Shown piece by piece: positions 25,326 to 33,928 of a DNA stretch of 64,000 nucleotides; the stretch's first letter is position 1; the number at the start of each line of letters is the position of its first letter. Below the pieces are notes generated by a model, which was not told where the DNA came from, made no database searches, and worked only from the letters and a program-made list of their open reading frames with translations. This DNA is from Paenibacillus sp. HGH0039 (lineage in GTDB: Bacteria; Bacillota; Bacilli; Paenibacillales; NBRC-103111). The DNA lies in NCBI RefSeq assembly GCF_000411255.1, contig NZ_KE150413.1, positions 2,022,580 to 2,086,579 on the forward strand, in the 5' to 3' direction. The position numbers and the translations under genes are program-made.

Positions 25326-26195
25326 ATGCTTGTACTGCTGTGTTTAAGTATGGGTTCGTTTTTGGTGCTGCTGCTTTTGTACGTCCTGGGCTCCAGGCGT
25401 TTTAAAGATGTGAGGTCGGACTATCCCTGTACGCTGCACATGAAAAAGCTGGCTCCCGCGGGCCTTTATGCGGTTGAACGGTTCAAAACCATGGAGCGTT
25501 TCCCGGATGCGGGCGTCCGGATTATGCAGCGGATCCGTTCGCTTTACGGTCATAAGGATACGCTGGTCATGGCCAAGCTTGTGATGGGAGACATGCTTCT
25601 GACCTCACTGCTCGTTCTGCTGTTGAGCGGCCTGCTGGGAATTGCGGGAGGCGGAGACCCTGCTGTCGCTCTCCTGGGTCTGCTGGGCGCCGGTTTGACT
25701 CCTTTGCTCATGCTGAGACAACTCGATCAGCAAATCAGGCTGCGAAAACGCCGGATTGTTATGGAGCTTCCGGAAGTGCTGAGTAAGATGATTCTGCTCA
25801 TTAATGCCGGTGAAACCGTCCAGAAGGCGCTTATCCGCAGTGTGGATATATCGCGGGTGGCGGCATCCCCGCTGCATGCCGAGTTTGGGCAAGCGGTGCG
25901 TGAGCTGGAAATGAATGTTTCGCTTCCCAAGGTGCTCGAAGATTTGAGCAAACGGTGCGCCATGCAGGAAATGGCACTGTTCACAACGACGATTTTGCTG
26001 AATTACCGGAGGGGAGGAGAAGATTTTCTGGTCGCTCTTCGTTCGCTCGCGAAGGAATTATGGGACCGCCGCAAGGCGGAGTCCCGCAAGCTGGGCGAGG
26101 AGGCTTCCTCGAAGCTGGTGTTCCCTATGGTTGCTATTTTTCTGGTTGTCATGATTATCGTTGCTTCGCCGGCCGTTCTGTCCATAAACGGCTGA
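25326..26195 (+). CDS. tadC: TadC-like type II secretion F-domain membrane protein
   Basis: 289 aa. An N-terminal helix, a central pair of helices (about 95-135) and a T2SSF domain (ELPEVLSKMILLINAGETVQ, FTTTILLNYRRGGEDF) are followed by a C-terminal membrane helix (LVFPMVAIFLVVMIIVASPAV). It follows tadB by 4 bases and is its expected partner in the inner-membrane platform. Confidence 0.9.
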   Translation: MLVLLCLSMGSFLVLLLLYVLGSRRFKDVRSDYPCTLHMKKLAPAGLYAVERFKTMERFPDAGVRIMQRIRSLYGHKDTLVMAKLVMGDMLLTSLLVLLLSGLLGIAGGGDPAVALLGLLGAGLTPLLMLRQLDQQIRLRKRRIVMELPEVLSKMILLINAGETVQKALIRSVDISRVAASPLHAEFGQAVRELEMNVSLPKVLEDLSKRCAMQEMALFTTTILLNYRRGGEDFLVALRSLAKELWDRRKAESRKLGEEASSKLVFPMVAIFLVVMIIVASPAVLSING

Positions 26196-26234
26196 CGGAT
26201 AAACCGATCCACACTTTTTGGGAGGTCATAAACA

Positions 26235-26444
26235 ATGAAAAGCCGATTACAGATGTCCATGATTCGTTTCTGGAACGACGAAGAAGGGCTGGGAACGCTT
26301 GAAATTTTGCTCATCGTCGCCGTACTCATAGCCGTAGCCGTTATATTCCGGAAGTGGATTATTAAATGGTTCAACGAACTGATTGGTAAAGCGGACACGG
26401 AATTTAACAATTCCAAAAGCGATGATGCCATTAAAGCGCCGTAG
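26235..26444 (+). CDS. Flp-type (type IVb) pilin
   Basis: 69 aa. A short basic leader is followed by NDEEGLGTLEILLIVAVLIA, the pilin processing region: cleavage is expected after the Gly, with the conserved Glu at about +5 and a hydrophobic helix. A short lysine- and asparagine-rich tail follows. GGGAGGTCA precedes the ATG. It is the likely major pilin of the locus, processed by the A24 peptidase encoded 4 kb downstream. Confidence 0.9.
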   Translation: MKSRLQMSMIRFWNDEEGLGTLEILLIVAVLIAVAVIFRKWIIKWFNELIGKADTEFNNSKSDDAIKAP

Positions 26445-26448
26445 CTGG

Positions 26449-27450
26449 ATGCTCACGGAAATACGGAAATACGGGGTCCGGATTCGCTTGTTCCGTTCCC
26501 AATCCGGTAATTTTACCCTGGAAGGGACTTTGCTGTTTCCGGTAGTGATCTTAATTACTTTAACCCTTATCATTTTCGGCATGTTTGTGTACAATCGGGT
26601 CGCCCTGCAGCAGCAAGCCGGCGTCGCTTCCGAAAGAGCCGCGTTTTCGTGGAACAACAGCCGCAAAGATCCTGTGACAGGAGCTTTTACACCGGAAGCC
26701 GGTGACGGGCTGTACTGGCGTTTGACGCAGGACGGCATCCTCGGCATTTTCGGCTACAGCGGAAAATCTTCGGTTGTCCAAGTTCCAGGCACATCTGATG
26801 GAAGCGGTCCTGCGGGTAAACTGTCGCGTGCGGCCGCTCTCCTTCCGCCGGGGGTTCATGGCTCGATGTCTTACGTGAATCACATATGGGAACGGAAAGT
26901 TTCGGCCGAGCTGGAAGAGCCTTTCCGCACGCGTTCCTTTCTGCCCGGGAACGTCATACGCGATCAAGTGAAGGGTCAAGGCGCTTCCCACGTAGTGGAC
27001 CCCGTGGAACTGATCCGGACTGTTGATCTGACCCGCAGCTATATCCCGGCGATAAAAAATCGCATAACTGCCTCAAAGGCCAGAGAAGTGCTGACCGAGC
27101 CCGCACCCGAGGCTATCCCTCCGACAAGCGTCATTACGAGCGAAGCGCAGGCAAGCGCTTATATCCGGAAACTGGTCAGCGGACGGAAAACGGAGGTGAT
27201 TACCCCGGAGGGAGATAAAAGAACGATTGACGCTTTGGATGCCGGCGGTACGGCACATCTTGCTTTCTACACGTTCAATGAGAAGAACCTTAAGGAACAA
27301 ATGCGTAAAGACGTTCTTCTGAAAAAGGAGGGGACACAGGTTAAAGGGATCGTGTGGCACTTTTTCAAAACCAAGTCGGGAAAGGCGCCTTCACAAGCTA
27401 TCCAGCGGGAGCTGGCTCAGAACGGCATCTCCGTCATTTTGCATGAATAA
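26449..27450 (+). CDS. TadE-like pseudopilin/pilus assembly protein
   Basis: 333 aa from ATG 26449; ATG codons at 26422 and 26425 are alternatives, and none has a good ribosome binding site, so translation may depend on the preceding pilin gene. FRSQSGNFTLEGTLLFP is a prepilin-like processing site with a Glu and a following membrane helix. The rest (about 300 residues) is an extracellular domain of unknown fold with little resemblance to other families. It is much larger than classical TadE (about 200 aa). Confidence 0.75.
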   Translation: MLTEIRKYGVRIRLFRSQSGNFTLEGTLLFPVVILITLTLIIFGMFVYNRVALQQQAGVASERAAFSWNNSRKDPVTGAFTPEAGDGLYWRLTQDGILGIFGYSGKSSVVQVPGTSDGSGPAGKLSRAAALLPPGVHGSMSYVNHIWERKVSAELEEPFRTRSFLPGNVIRDQVKGQGASHVVDPVELIRTVDLTRSYIPAIKNRITASKAREVLTEPAPEAIPPTSVITSEAQASAYIRKLVSGRKTEVITPEGDKRTIDALDAGGTAHLAFYTFNEKNLKEQMRKDVLLKKEGTQVKGIVWHFFKTKSGKAPSQAIQRELAQNGISVILHE

Positions 27451-27488
27451 ATCAAGGGCGGCCTCGGCTGCCCGGAAAGGAGCGTGTT

Positions 27489-29753
27489 TTGAGAAGCTTC
27501 TATAACTCCGAGACGGGTACCGTTTCTATTTATTTGATCATTATTCTCGTCCCTATCTTTTTTCTGCAAGCGGTTCTGATCGATTTCGCACGGGTAAAGG
27601 CCGCTGAAAGAGAAGCGGATACGGCCGCAAGGGCCGCGGTCCGTTCCGTTCTTTCGGCATTTGATACGGAGCTTCAAAAATACGGACTGTTCGGACTTAC
27701 CGGAGAGCCGGAAAGTTCGAAATCCCTTTTCAGCACGATATTCAAAGAAAATCTTTCCGGCAGTTCAAGCGGTGGTTTTTATAAAATGCTGGATACAAAG
27801 CCGGAAGAGGGGCGCGCGTCACTGACCTCGCTATACACGCTTGCCAATCATCCCGTGTTTAAAGAACAAATCCTTGAACATATGAAATACACCGCACCGA
27901 TCGAATTCGTGCTGGAGATAACGGATAAGCTTCAAAAACCCGGTGCGGTCAAAACGCTGGCAAACGGCTCGGCATACGCCAAAGAAGCGGAGAAAATCGA
28001 AAAACTGCTTGCCAAACGGGAAGAATCGCTCGATCGGGCATGGGCGGAAACGGTCAAGCTGAAGGAAGAGCTGAATGGCCGGCACCATACATATCGGGCA
28101 CGAATAACCGAGCTGAACCGCCTTTCGGAGCTGATCGGCTTAAACACCGCGGACGGGGTAAGGTCGCAAATCAAAACCTTGGAAGAACAAATCCGCTCGC
28201 TCTCGGACTCCATTTCAAGTTTGAACGGCTCCCTTGCAGCTGCTGCCGCAGCAGGACCGGAAGCGGCCGCCGCCCTTCAAGGGATGATGGACCGCATCCG
28301 TTCGCTTCAGGACCAGCTGACCGAACTGCAAAGCAGGCTTTCCGATCTGAAGACGCTGCTTGAAAATATTGTGAAATACACCGCCCTTCTGGCGGCAACC
28401 AAGCTTGAAATCGTCAGTGACGACGAGAAAGTACAAAATCTGCAAAAATCCGTTCAAGAGCTGCTCGGTGAAGCGAAGAAAGCAAACGATGAGTTAAACA
28501 CGGAGCTAAAACGCGTATCATCCGCTACGGGTAATGAACTTAAAGCCTTCGAAGCGTTCAAAGGCTTGAAACTTCTTAGTGAAGACGATTTCCGTACCTA
28601 TCAGACAGGAATCGCTTCAAGTGCGGCATTGTTCAGCGGTTTTCGCAGCGGCATCGGAAGCACTAATCTATTCACGAACGCCAACGCTCAAAAAATACAC
28701 GCCGCAAACGATGCCTACCAGGCCCAAATGGATGAAACCTACAAAAAACAGCTTGTCATTGAAACGGAGCGAACCAAGCGAAACGAAACGATCCGTAAAG
28801 AAAAAGAAAAGCAGCGCTCGAAAATACAAGAGGTGTTGAATCGGGCCAAGCAGGCGATGGGAGACTGCGGCACGGATCAGACGGCTGGACCGGTTTCGAC
28901 TTTCTACGAGACTTTGGAGGAGAAAGGGGAAGACGGATTATACCGAAAATACATGACTCTAAACGAGAGTCCTTCGAATGCCGGCGGCAGCCCGGTGTAC
29001 GATCTGGAGGGCAAGCCCGACACGGAAATTCAGCATGCCATGAGTTTGCTGGAGCGGCTTGGCCAAACGGGGGAAAGTATCCGCAATGAGCTGTTCATAA
29101 ACGAGTATGCCTTGTCTCAGTTTAACTATAGAACCTACGGGCGGGAATTGGACGGATCGGGGCAGCCAAAGCCGCTTCATGCGTTATCCGAGCCGTCAGG
29201 CCATAAGCTTCCAGGCCAAGAAGTCGAGTATTTATTGTACGGATTCAATACGTGTGCCAAAAACATGTCATCGGCTTATGGTGAAATGTTCGCTTTCCGT
29301 TTTGCAGTCCGGATCGTGGAAGAATTGATGGATCCGAAAAACGAACTGCTTCAGGCAGGTTCTCCGCTGCTTGTACTGCTGGCCAGTGCTGCCGAGGCAG
29401 CCGTCAAAGCTCTGGCGGATATGGACAGCTTAACCGAAGGAAAAGCAGTTCCGATATCAAGCAAACTGACGAACCCTTTGTTTACTTTCACTTATAAAGA
29501 CTATTTGCGGATATTTCTTCTCCTGCACAGCTCTGACTCGAACCTGTTGGCGCGCCTTCAATCCTTGATCGAACTGAATACAGAGCGGACGTTGGATCAC
29601 GCTGTAACTTACATACAGGGGTCCGCTGAATCCTCCGTATCCTTATGGTTTTTGCCGGGGTTAATGAAACTGATGAACGGGACGGGCATTTCTTCCTGCG
29701 AAGTAAGAGAAAACCGGTGCCGCTTTATCAGTCGTGCGGATTTGGCATATTAG
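27489..29753 (+). CDS. Large TadG-like pilus assembly protein with long coiled coil
   Basis: 754 aa. A short N-terminus GTVSIYLIIILVPIFFLQAV forms one membrane helix, followed by the TadG/DUF5702-type segment DFARVKAAEREADTAARAAV. Residues about 155-300 and 400-455 are Lys/Glu/Leu-rich heptad-like coiled coils, and the remainder is extracellular. The start is TTG 27489, seven bases after AAGGAG; GTG in the next frame stops at once. In a monoderm, such a long helical protein may span the cell wall (inference). Confidence 0.8.
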   Translation: MRSFYNSETGTVSIYLIIILVPIFFLQAVLIDFARVKAAEREADTAARAAVRSVLSAFDTELQKYGLFGLTGEPESSKSLFSTIFKENLSGSSSGGFYKMLDTKPEEGRASLTSLYTLANHPVFKEQILEHMKYTAPIEFVLEITDKLQKPGAVKTLANGSAYAKEAEKIEKLLAKREESLDRAWAETVKLKEELNGRHHTYRARITELNRLSELIGLNTADGVRSQIKTLEEQIRSLSDSISSLNGSLAAAAAAGPEAAAALQGMMDRIRSLQDQLTELQSRLSDLKTLLENIVKYTALLAATKLEIVSDDEKVQNLQKSVQELLGEAKKANDELNTELKRVSSATGNELKAFEAFKGLKLLSEDDFRTYQTGIASSAALFSGFRSGIGSTNLFTNANAQKIHAANDAYQAQMDETYKKQLVIETERTKRNETIRKEKEKQRSKIQEVLNRAKQAMGDCGTDQTAGPVSTFYETLEEKGEDGLYRKYMTLNESPSNAGGSPVYDLEGKPDTEIQHAMSLLERLGQTGESIRNELFINEYALSQFNYRTYGRELDGSGQPKPLHALSEPSGHKLPGQEVEYLLYGFNTCAKNMSSAYGEMFAFRFAVRIVEELMDPKNELLQAGSPLLVLLASAAEAAVKALADMDSLTEGKAVPISSKLTNPLFTFTYKDYLRIFLLLHSSDSNLLARLQSLIELNTERTLDHAVTYIQGSAESSVSLWFLPGLMKLMNGTGISSCEVRENRCRFISRADLAY

Positions 29754-29783
29754 ATAACACGCGAACCGAACAGGACGGGAGCG

Positions 29784-30428
29784 ATGCGTATGCGCATGTT
29801 TAGAAAAAGCGAGCAAGGGGGAATGGTGCTGGAAGCGGCGCTTATTCTGCCGATGTTCGTCGGTTTTATCGTCGCCCTTATCGTATGCATCCAGATAGCG
29901 GTAGCGGATATGGCGCTGCGGTCTGCGGTAAGTGAATCTACGAAGGTTTTGGCCGCGGGGCTTTATCCGGCGGAGGTACTGTACAGACAGGGTGAACAAT
30001 CATTCGACCAGACGGCTCTCGCATCAGGGGCTCAGAATGTAGTTGATACTCTTCAAAACTTAAGAGAACAAGCCGCGCAAGCGGGAGAATTTATCGACTC
30101 GGTTGAAGCCTACATCCCGGATCCGGTAGTCGGACTTTTGGCATGGGTTCGCCAAGCGGGTGAAAGCGGTGTGGATGGGGCAAAGGAAGCGGCAAGTTCG
30201 GCACTGCGTGATGCCATGAAGCCGGTTGTGTACAGTTTTGCGGACAAACGGATTCTGAAGAAGGACCGGTTCCGCATCGACGGGGTGACACTACCCAGTT
30301 TAACGAACCGGGAACGGGCTTATCTCGGATTCGAAGTTACCTATGATTTCCCCCTTGCCGTTCCTTTCTTCAACCGTACGCTTGTTTTGAAAAAGAAAGC
30401 GCTGGAGCGGGTCTGGCTGGGCGCGTAA
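29784..30428 (+). CDS. TadE-like pilus assembly protein
   Basis: 214 aa. SEQGGMVLEAALILPMFVGF is a TadE-type processing/membrane segment (Gly then Glu at about +5). The remaining 170 residues are exported and start with a helical RSAVSESTKVLAAGLYPAE segment. GGGAGCG precedes the first ATG; a second ATG two codons on is equally possible. It sits between the TadG-like gene and the prepilin peptidase. Confidence 0.85.
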   Translation: MRMRMFRKSEQGGMVLEAALILPMFVGFIVALIVCIQIAVADMALRSAVSESTKVLAAGLYPAEVLYRQGEQSFDQTALASGAQNVVDTLQNLREQAAQAGEFIDSVEAYIPDPVVGLLAWVRQAGESGVDGAKEAASSALRDAMKPVVYSFADKRILKKDRFRIDGVTLPSLTNRERAYLGFEVTYDFPLAVPFFNRTLVLKKKALERVWLGA

Positions 30429-30442
30429 AAGGAGACATCACT

Positions 30443-30958
30443 ATGGAGGAGCTGCTGCTTTCTCTTCTTATTCTGGCCGCGTTTGTAACCGATGTACGAA
30501 AATCGATTATTCCGAATGTCTTGACTGCCGCAGGTGCCGGTACCGGAATGATGTACCATCTTCTTACAAATGGCTGGAGCGGACTTGTTTTTTCTTTGGC
30601 GGGCTGCACGACCGGTTTTATTGCGCTTTTTATTTTGTATGCGGCAGGGGCGCTCGGTGCGGGGGACGTTAAGCTGTTCGGGGCGATTGGAGCTTTAACG
30701 GGCGGGGTCTATGTTTTTACGTGCGCGCTCTATTCTTTATTATTCGCGGGAGCGATCGGCTTGTGCTTGCTTCTTGCGAGAAAAGAAGGAGTCAAACGGC
30801 TCGGGCGCTTATTCGGCGGATTGGCCCTATGTTTGTTTCTTAAAGATTTGTCGTTCTGGAAAAGCATGAAACAAAGTGATCAACTGCGGTTTCCTTTTAT
30901 GTATGCGGTACTGCCGGGGGTTCTGGCTGCTTACTGGTACGGAAACCTTGCTTTTTAA
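30443..30958 (+). CDS. A24-type prepilin peptidase (TadV/CpaA)
   Basis: 171 aa membrane aspartic protease. The two catalytic Asp residues are in FVTDVRKSIIPN (about residue 17) and GAGDVKLFGAIGAL (about 75), with several hydrophobic helices around them. It should cleave the leader of the Flp pilin and pseudopilins. It has AAAAGGAG upstream and follows the TadE gene by 14 bases. Confidence 0.92.
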   Translation: MEELLLSLLILAAFVTDVRKSIIPNVLTAAGAGTGMMYHLLTNGWSGLVFSLAGCTTGFIALFILYAAGALGAGDVKLFGAIGALTGGVYVFTCALYSLLFAGAIGLCLLLARKEGVKRLGRLFGGLALCLFLKDLSFWKSMKQSDQLRFPFMYAVLPGVLAAYWYGNLAF

Positions 30959-30992
30959 CAGAAGCCCGTCAGAGATGTGAAAGGATGAAGCT

Positions 30993-33050
30993 ATGGAAAT
31001 ATTCGGATTGCAGGCAAGCATACGGTTGTCGCAAGGCAGATGGCTGGAAGTGGGCTTGGAAGAAGAGCTGAACATTGAACGCCTAGCGCCCGTGCAGCTA
31101 AAGATGCTTGCAGAAAACCCTATTCCGCGGGTACTGCCTTTGAAAGTGGAAGAGATCAATAGTCATGTCAGGTTGCTCTATAACCTGGCTTCAAGACGGT
31201 CTCTGGCAGCTATCCTTAAAGAGCGCAGTCCAGATCCCGCCGGATGTCTTCAACTGCTGCACGAAGCGGCGGCTTGTGTAAGCGATAGCGGCAATTTTAT
31301 GCTAAATGAGGCCCAGTTTGTGGTGGATAAAAATTACATGTATATCGAAAGTGGCTGGGCAGACGTCTCACTGCTGTGCCTCCCTATAAAGGAAATTCCG
31401 GTTGGATTTGCCTCCGTTATGTGGAGTGCGCTTGTTCGAGACTTGGGCAGCCGGCTCATAGCGAAAGATCGTGGAAGTCTCGAGAGACTTGCCAAGTATT
31501 GTGAGCGTGAAAACTTCTCCGTTCGAGAATTTAAAAGGCAAATCTATCTGGAAATAAGTGGGTGCGGGCTAAGTGTTAAGGAAGACAGCGGGAAAGGAGG
31601 TGTGGAGTCGGACTCGATTGTTCGAAGTTCAACCGTACCGGACTCGAAAATGCAGGACCCTGCACAGTTCTGTGAGCGGAGCATTTATGCGTTTTCTGTT
31701 TTGCAGAAGCCAGGGGAAGGTAGTCCTGTAACGGAACCGCTGCAGCTTCACAAAGAAAGTAACGATGTTGGTGAGGGGCTTTTGCGAAGAGAGAGCGCAC
31801 ATATGCCCCGAGACAGGATTGGGTCGCCTCAGAAGCTTATGGGTGAAAACCGTTCAAATCCCAAGCCGCGCGGTGCTGCAGAGAAGTTTATCCGAAGACG
31901 TCAACAAATTGCTGCGGACGGCTCCGATTATCCTGTGCCTGTCGAAGGGAACTATACGGCTTCTGCTTCTGCCGCTTTGAACTATGCGTATCCGGTCTCG
32001 CCGGACAAGGCCGCTTCCGCTGCGAGTCCCGATTTGACTCCGGCAACCTTTGCAGTAGGTTCATCCGCAGCCGCTTCCGGAGCGGTAACCCGCTTTTCCG
32101 CGAGCGCTGAGGTAAATCCCACCGGCACCGGAGAGCCTGTTCTCCGTACGGCAGCTTCGCGTACCGCCTCACCGCCAACTGCAGCTCCAATCGCTGCGGC
32201 GCAAACCCAACCTGCTGCGGCTGTTGGGCAAACCGCGCCGCAGCCTGCTGCGGCTGTGCCGCTCAGCCGGCGGCAGACCGGCTCCGGCGTGCAGGCGGCC
32301 GGGCACCCGCCGCAGCCTCACGCCGCGCCGCAAGCCGCGCTCGCCGGAGCGGCTGCCTCCGCGGGACCGCTTCCCGGGTCCCGCGGCAAAATCCTCGCGC
32401 TGGGAGGCGCATTCCTGATCATCGGGATGATCTGGAACGCTTATTTCAGCGCGCCCGGGCCCCCGCTGCTGTACATCAGCAGCGGAGCGACGCTGCTGGT
32501 GCTGGATGCCGCTTACGTACTGCTGGCTATCGGCCTTCCGGGCCGACGCAGCAGCCAGTTGAAAGAAGCGGCACCCTCCGGCAGCAGCCCGTATCCGCCT
32601 GCGGCGGAACAGGAGCCGGTGTCGCTCGAGCAGTACTACGCCGGATTGGGCGAACGTACGACGCTTCTGGCTCCGCCGCTATCTGCGGTGAACAACGCGG
32701 ATGAAACCGTTTATCTCGGCGCTGAGTCAGCCCCGCCGCATGCGAAGTTCCGCCATCCCGTGCTCGAAGTGATGCGGGAAGGCCGGAAGGAAACGATTCT
32801 GCTCGACACGGATTCTTTTATTATCGGGCGTGGGGAAGGAGATGCCGACTATATCGAAGATGTACTCGGAATCTCGCGGATTCACGCGCAATTTTTGCGG
32901 ACGCCGGGAGGTTATGCGGTCAAAGACCTCGGTTCGCGAAACGGTACGTTTCTAAACGACGGGATGCTCGTTCCTTATCAAATGGTCGCTTTGAAAGACG
33001 GGGATGTGGTGCGGATCATTCACACCGAGTTTACCTTCCGATTTGGCTGA
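30993..33050 (+). CDS. DUF6382/FHA domain protein, last gene of Tad operon
   Basis: 685 aa in three parts. The N-terminal ~190 residues match the DUF6382 type (QGRWLEVGLEEELN, LLYNLASRRSL). A disordered, Ala/Pro/Gln-rich linker (about 200-465) is followed by two membrane helices (about 470-520). The C-terminal FHA domain (608-685) carries the motif FIIGRGEGDADYIEDVLGIS then RIHAQF and DLGSRNGTFLN, the phosphothreonine-binding Arg, Ser, His and Asn set. It is cytoplasmic at the FHA end and so may link pilus activity to Ser/Thr kinase signalling (inference). It starts 34 bases after the peptidase. Confidence 0.85.
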   Translation: MEIFGLQASIRLSQGRWLEVGLEEELNIERLAPVQLKMLAENPIPRVLPLKVEEINSHVRLLYNLASRRSLAAILKERSPDPAGCLQLLHEAAACVSDSGNFMLNEAQFVVDKNYMYIESGWADVSLLCLPIKEIPVGFASVMWSALVRDLGSRLIAKDRGSLERLAKYCERENFSVREFKRQIYLEISGCGLSVKEDSGKGGVESDSIVRSSTVPDSKMQDPAQFCERSIYAFSVLQKPGEGSPVTEPLQLHKESNDVGEGLLRRESAHMPRDRIGSPQKLMGENRSNPKPRGAAEKFIRRRQQIAADGSDYPVPVEGNYTASASAALNYAYPVSPDKAASAASPDLTPATFAVGSSAAASGAVTRFSASAEVNPTGTGEPVLRTAASRTASPPTAAPIAAAQTQPAAAVGQTAPQPAAAVPLSRRQTGSGVQAAGHPPQPHAAPQAALAGAAASAGPLPGSRGKILALGGAFLIIGMIWNAYFSAPGPPLLYISSGATLLVLDAAYVLLAIGLPGRRSSQLKEAAPSGSSPYPPAAEQEPVSLEQYYAGLGERTTLLAPPLSAVNNADETVYLGAESAPPHAKFRHPVLEVMREGRKETILLDTDSFIIGRGEGDADYIEDVLGISRIHAQFLRTPGGYAVKDLGSRNGTFLNDGMLVPYQMVALKDGDVVRIIHTEFTFRFG

Positions 33051-33054
33051 CCGG

Positions 33055-33083
33055 TTCCGGTCATGGAACGATAATGGTATAAT
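33055..33083 (+). promoter_or_regulatory. Extended -10 promoter upstream of Dabb gene
   Basis: TGGTATAAT with a weak TTCCGG -35 at 17 bases. A small dyad GTTCC-ggtcat-GGAAC (33054-33069) overlaps the -35 and may be an operator or a remnant terminator. Confidence 0.45.
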
Positions 33084-33123
33084 GGACGGGTTATTGAAGA
33101 AACGGGAAAGAGGAGAATGTCCA

Positions 33124-33414
33124 ATGATTACACATGTCGTGTTTTTCAAGCTTAAAGACCGCAGCCCGGAGTCCGTCGAACAAGCAAGAGCCAAGCTGCA
33201 GAACATGGAAGGCAAAATTTCCGAACTGCTGCATATCGAAGTGGGCGCGGATGTGATCCATTCCGAACGTTCTTATGACTTGGCTTTGATTACAAAGTTT
33301 AACTCGCTTGAAGATCTCAAAGCTTATAATGTGCACCCCGTCCACCAGGATGTGCTCGCCTATATGGGCGAAGCCAAAGACGGCGTCGCTCCCTGCGTAG
33401 ACTTTGAAAGCTAA
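33124..33414 (+). CDS. Dabb (stress-responsive alpha/beta barrel) family protein
   Basis: 96 aa. It begins MITHVVFFKLKD, typical of Dabb domains (I-x-H-V-V-x-F-K), with a central HIEVGADVIHSERSYDLALI and a YNVHPVHQDV segment containing the conserved His. These small dimeric ferredoxin-like proteins include aromatic polyketide cyclases and stress proteins; no substrate is known here. GAGGAG lies eight bases upstream of the ATG. Confidence 0.88.
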   Translation: MITHVVFFKLKDRSPESVEQARAKLQNMEGKISELLHIEVGADVIHSERSYDLALITKFNSLEDLKAYNVHPVHQDVLAYMGEAKDGVAPCVDFES

Positions 33415-33445
33415 TCTATTCAAAAAAAATCAGGTAACACTCGTA

Positions 33446-33478
33446 AGAACTTGCCGTTTTTCGCGGCAGGTTCTTTTT
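33446..33478 (+). terminator. Intrinsic terminator after Dabb gene
   Basis: AGAACTTGCCG - loop - CGGCAGGTTCT (one G-U pair), followed by TTTTTAT. Confidence 0.8.
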
Positions 33479-33804
33479 ATGGTGCAGCCGTCGGCAAAAC
33501 ACTCGATGTGAAAGTCATGGCTGCCATCTTCTCTAGGTGAGCGGATTCCTATGTACCGAAGTCATTCAACGCCGGAAGCCTCTTTCCGACTAGCGCAATG
33601 CCACTGCAACGCCATCTGAAGTAACACAACAGCATAAAGCTTTACTGCAGAATCCCTTTATTTTAATGCTGCCGAAGGATTACCCGATGCCTTACTTCAA
33701 TAAACCGTCCAGCAATCGTCCCGCTTAGTTTCCCCCACGCCTTCTGTATTATGAATCCTTACTTCTACCCGGAGCACTAGGCTCCTAGCCGCCTGTTTTT
33801 TCGC

Positions 33805-33846
33805 AAAAAAAAAGCGGCCGGTTCCGGGTCAGGAACGGGCCGCTTT
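33805..33846 (-). terminator. Terminator of the LysM-CAP gene
   Basis: On the minus strand AAAAGCGGCCCGTTCC...GGAACCGGCCGCTTTTTTTTTG forms a long stem with T9. The arms AAAAAGCGGCC and GGGCCGCTTTT flank the loop. Confidence 0.82.
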
Positions 33847-33928
33847 TCAAAGCTGCATTAGATTGAATTGTAGGATCAAATTATAGCCTTAAATTGTATA
33901 TTCGCATTCGTGCATTTGCAAAATCGAA

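Larger units (their letters stand above)
33415..33928. other. Gene-free interval between Dabb and LysM-CAP genes
   Basis: About 510 bases with the Dabb terminator at its left and the leftward LysM-CAP terminator at its right. The 320 bases between them show no ORF with a ribosome binding site and no obvious repeat. Confidence 0.5.
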
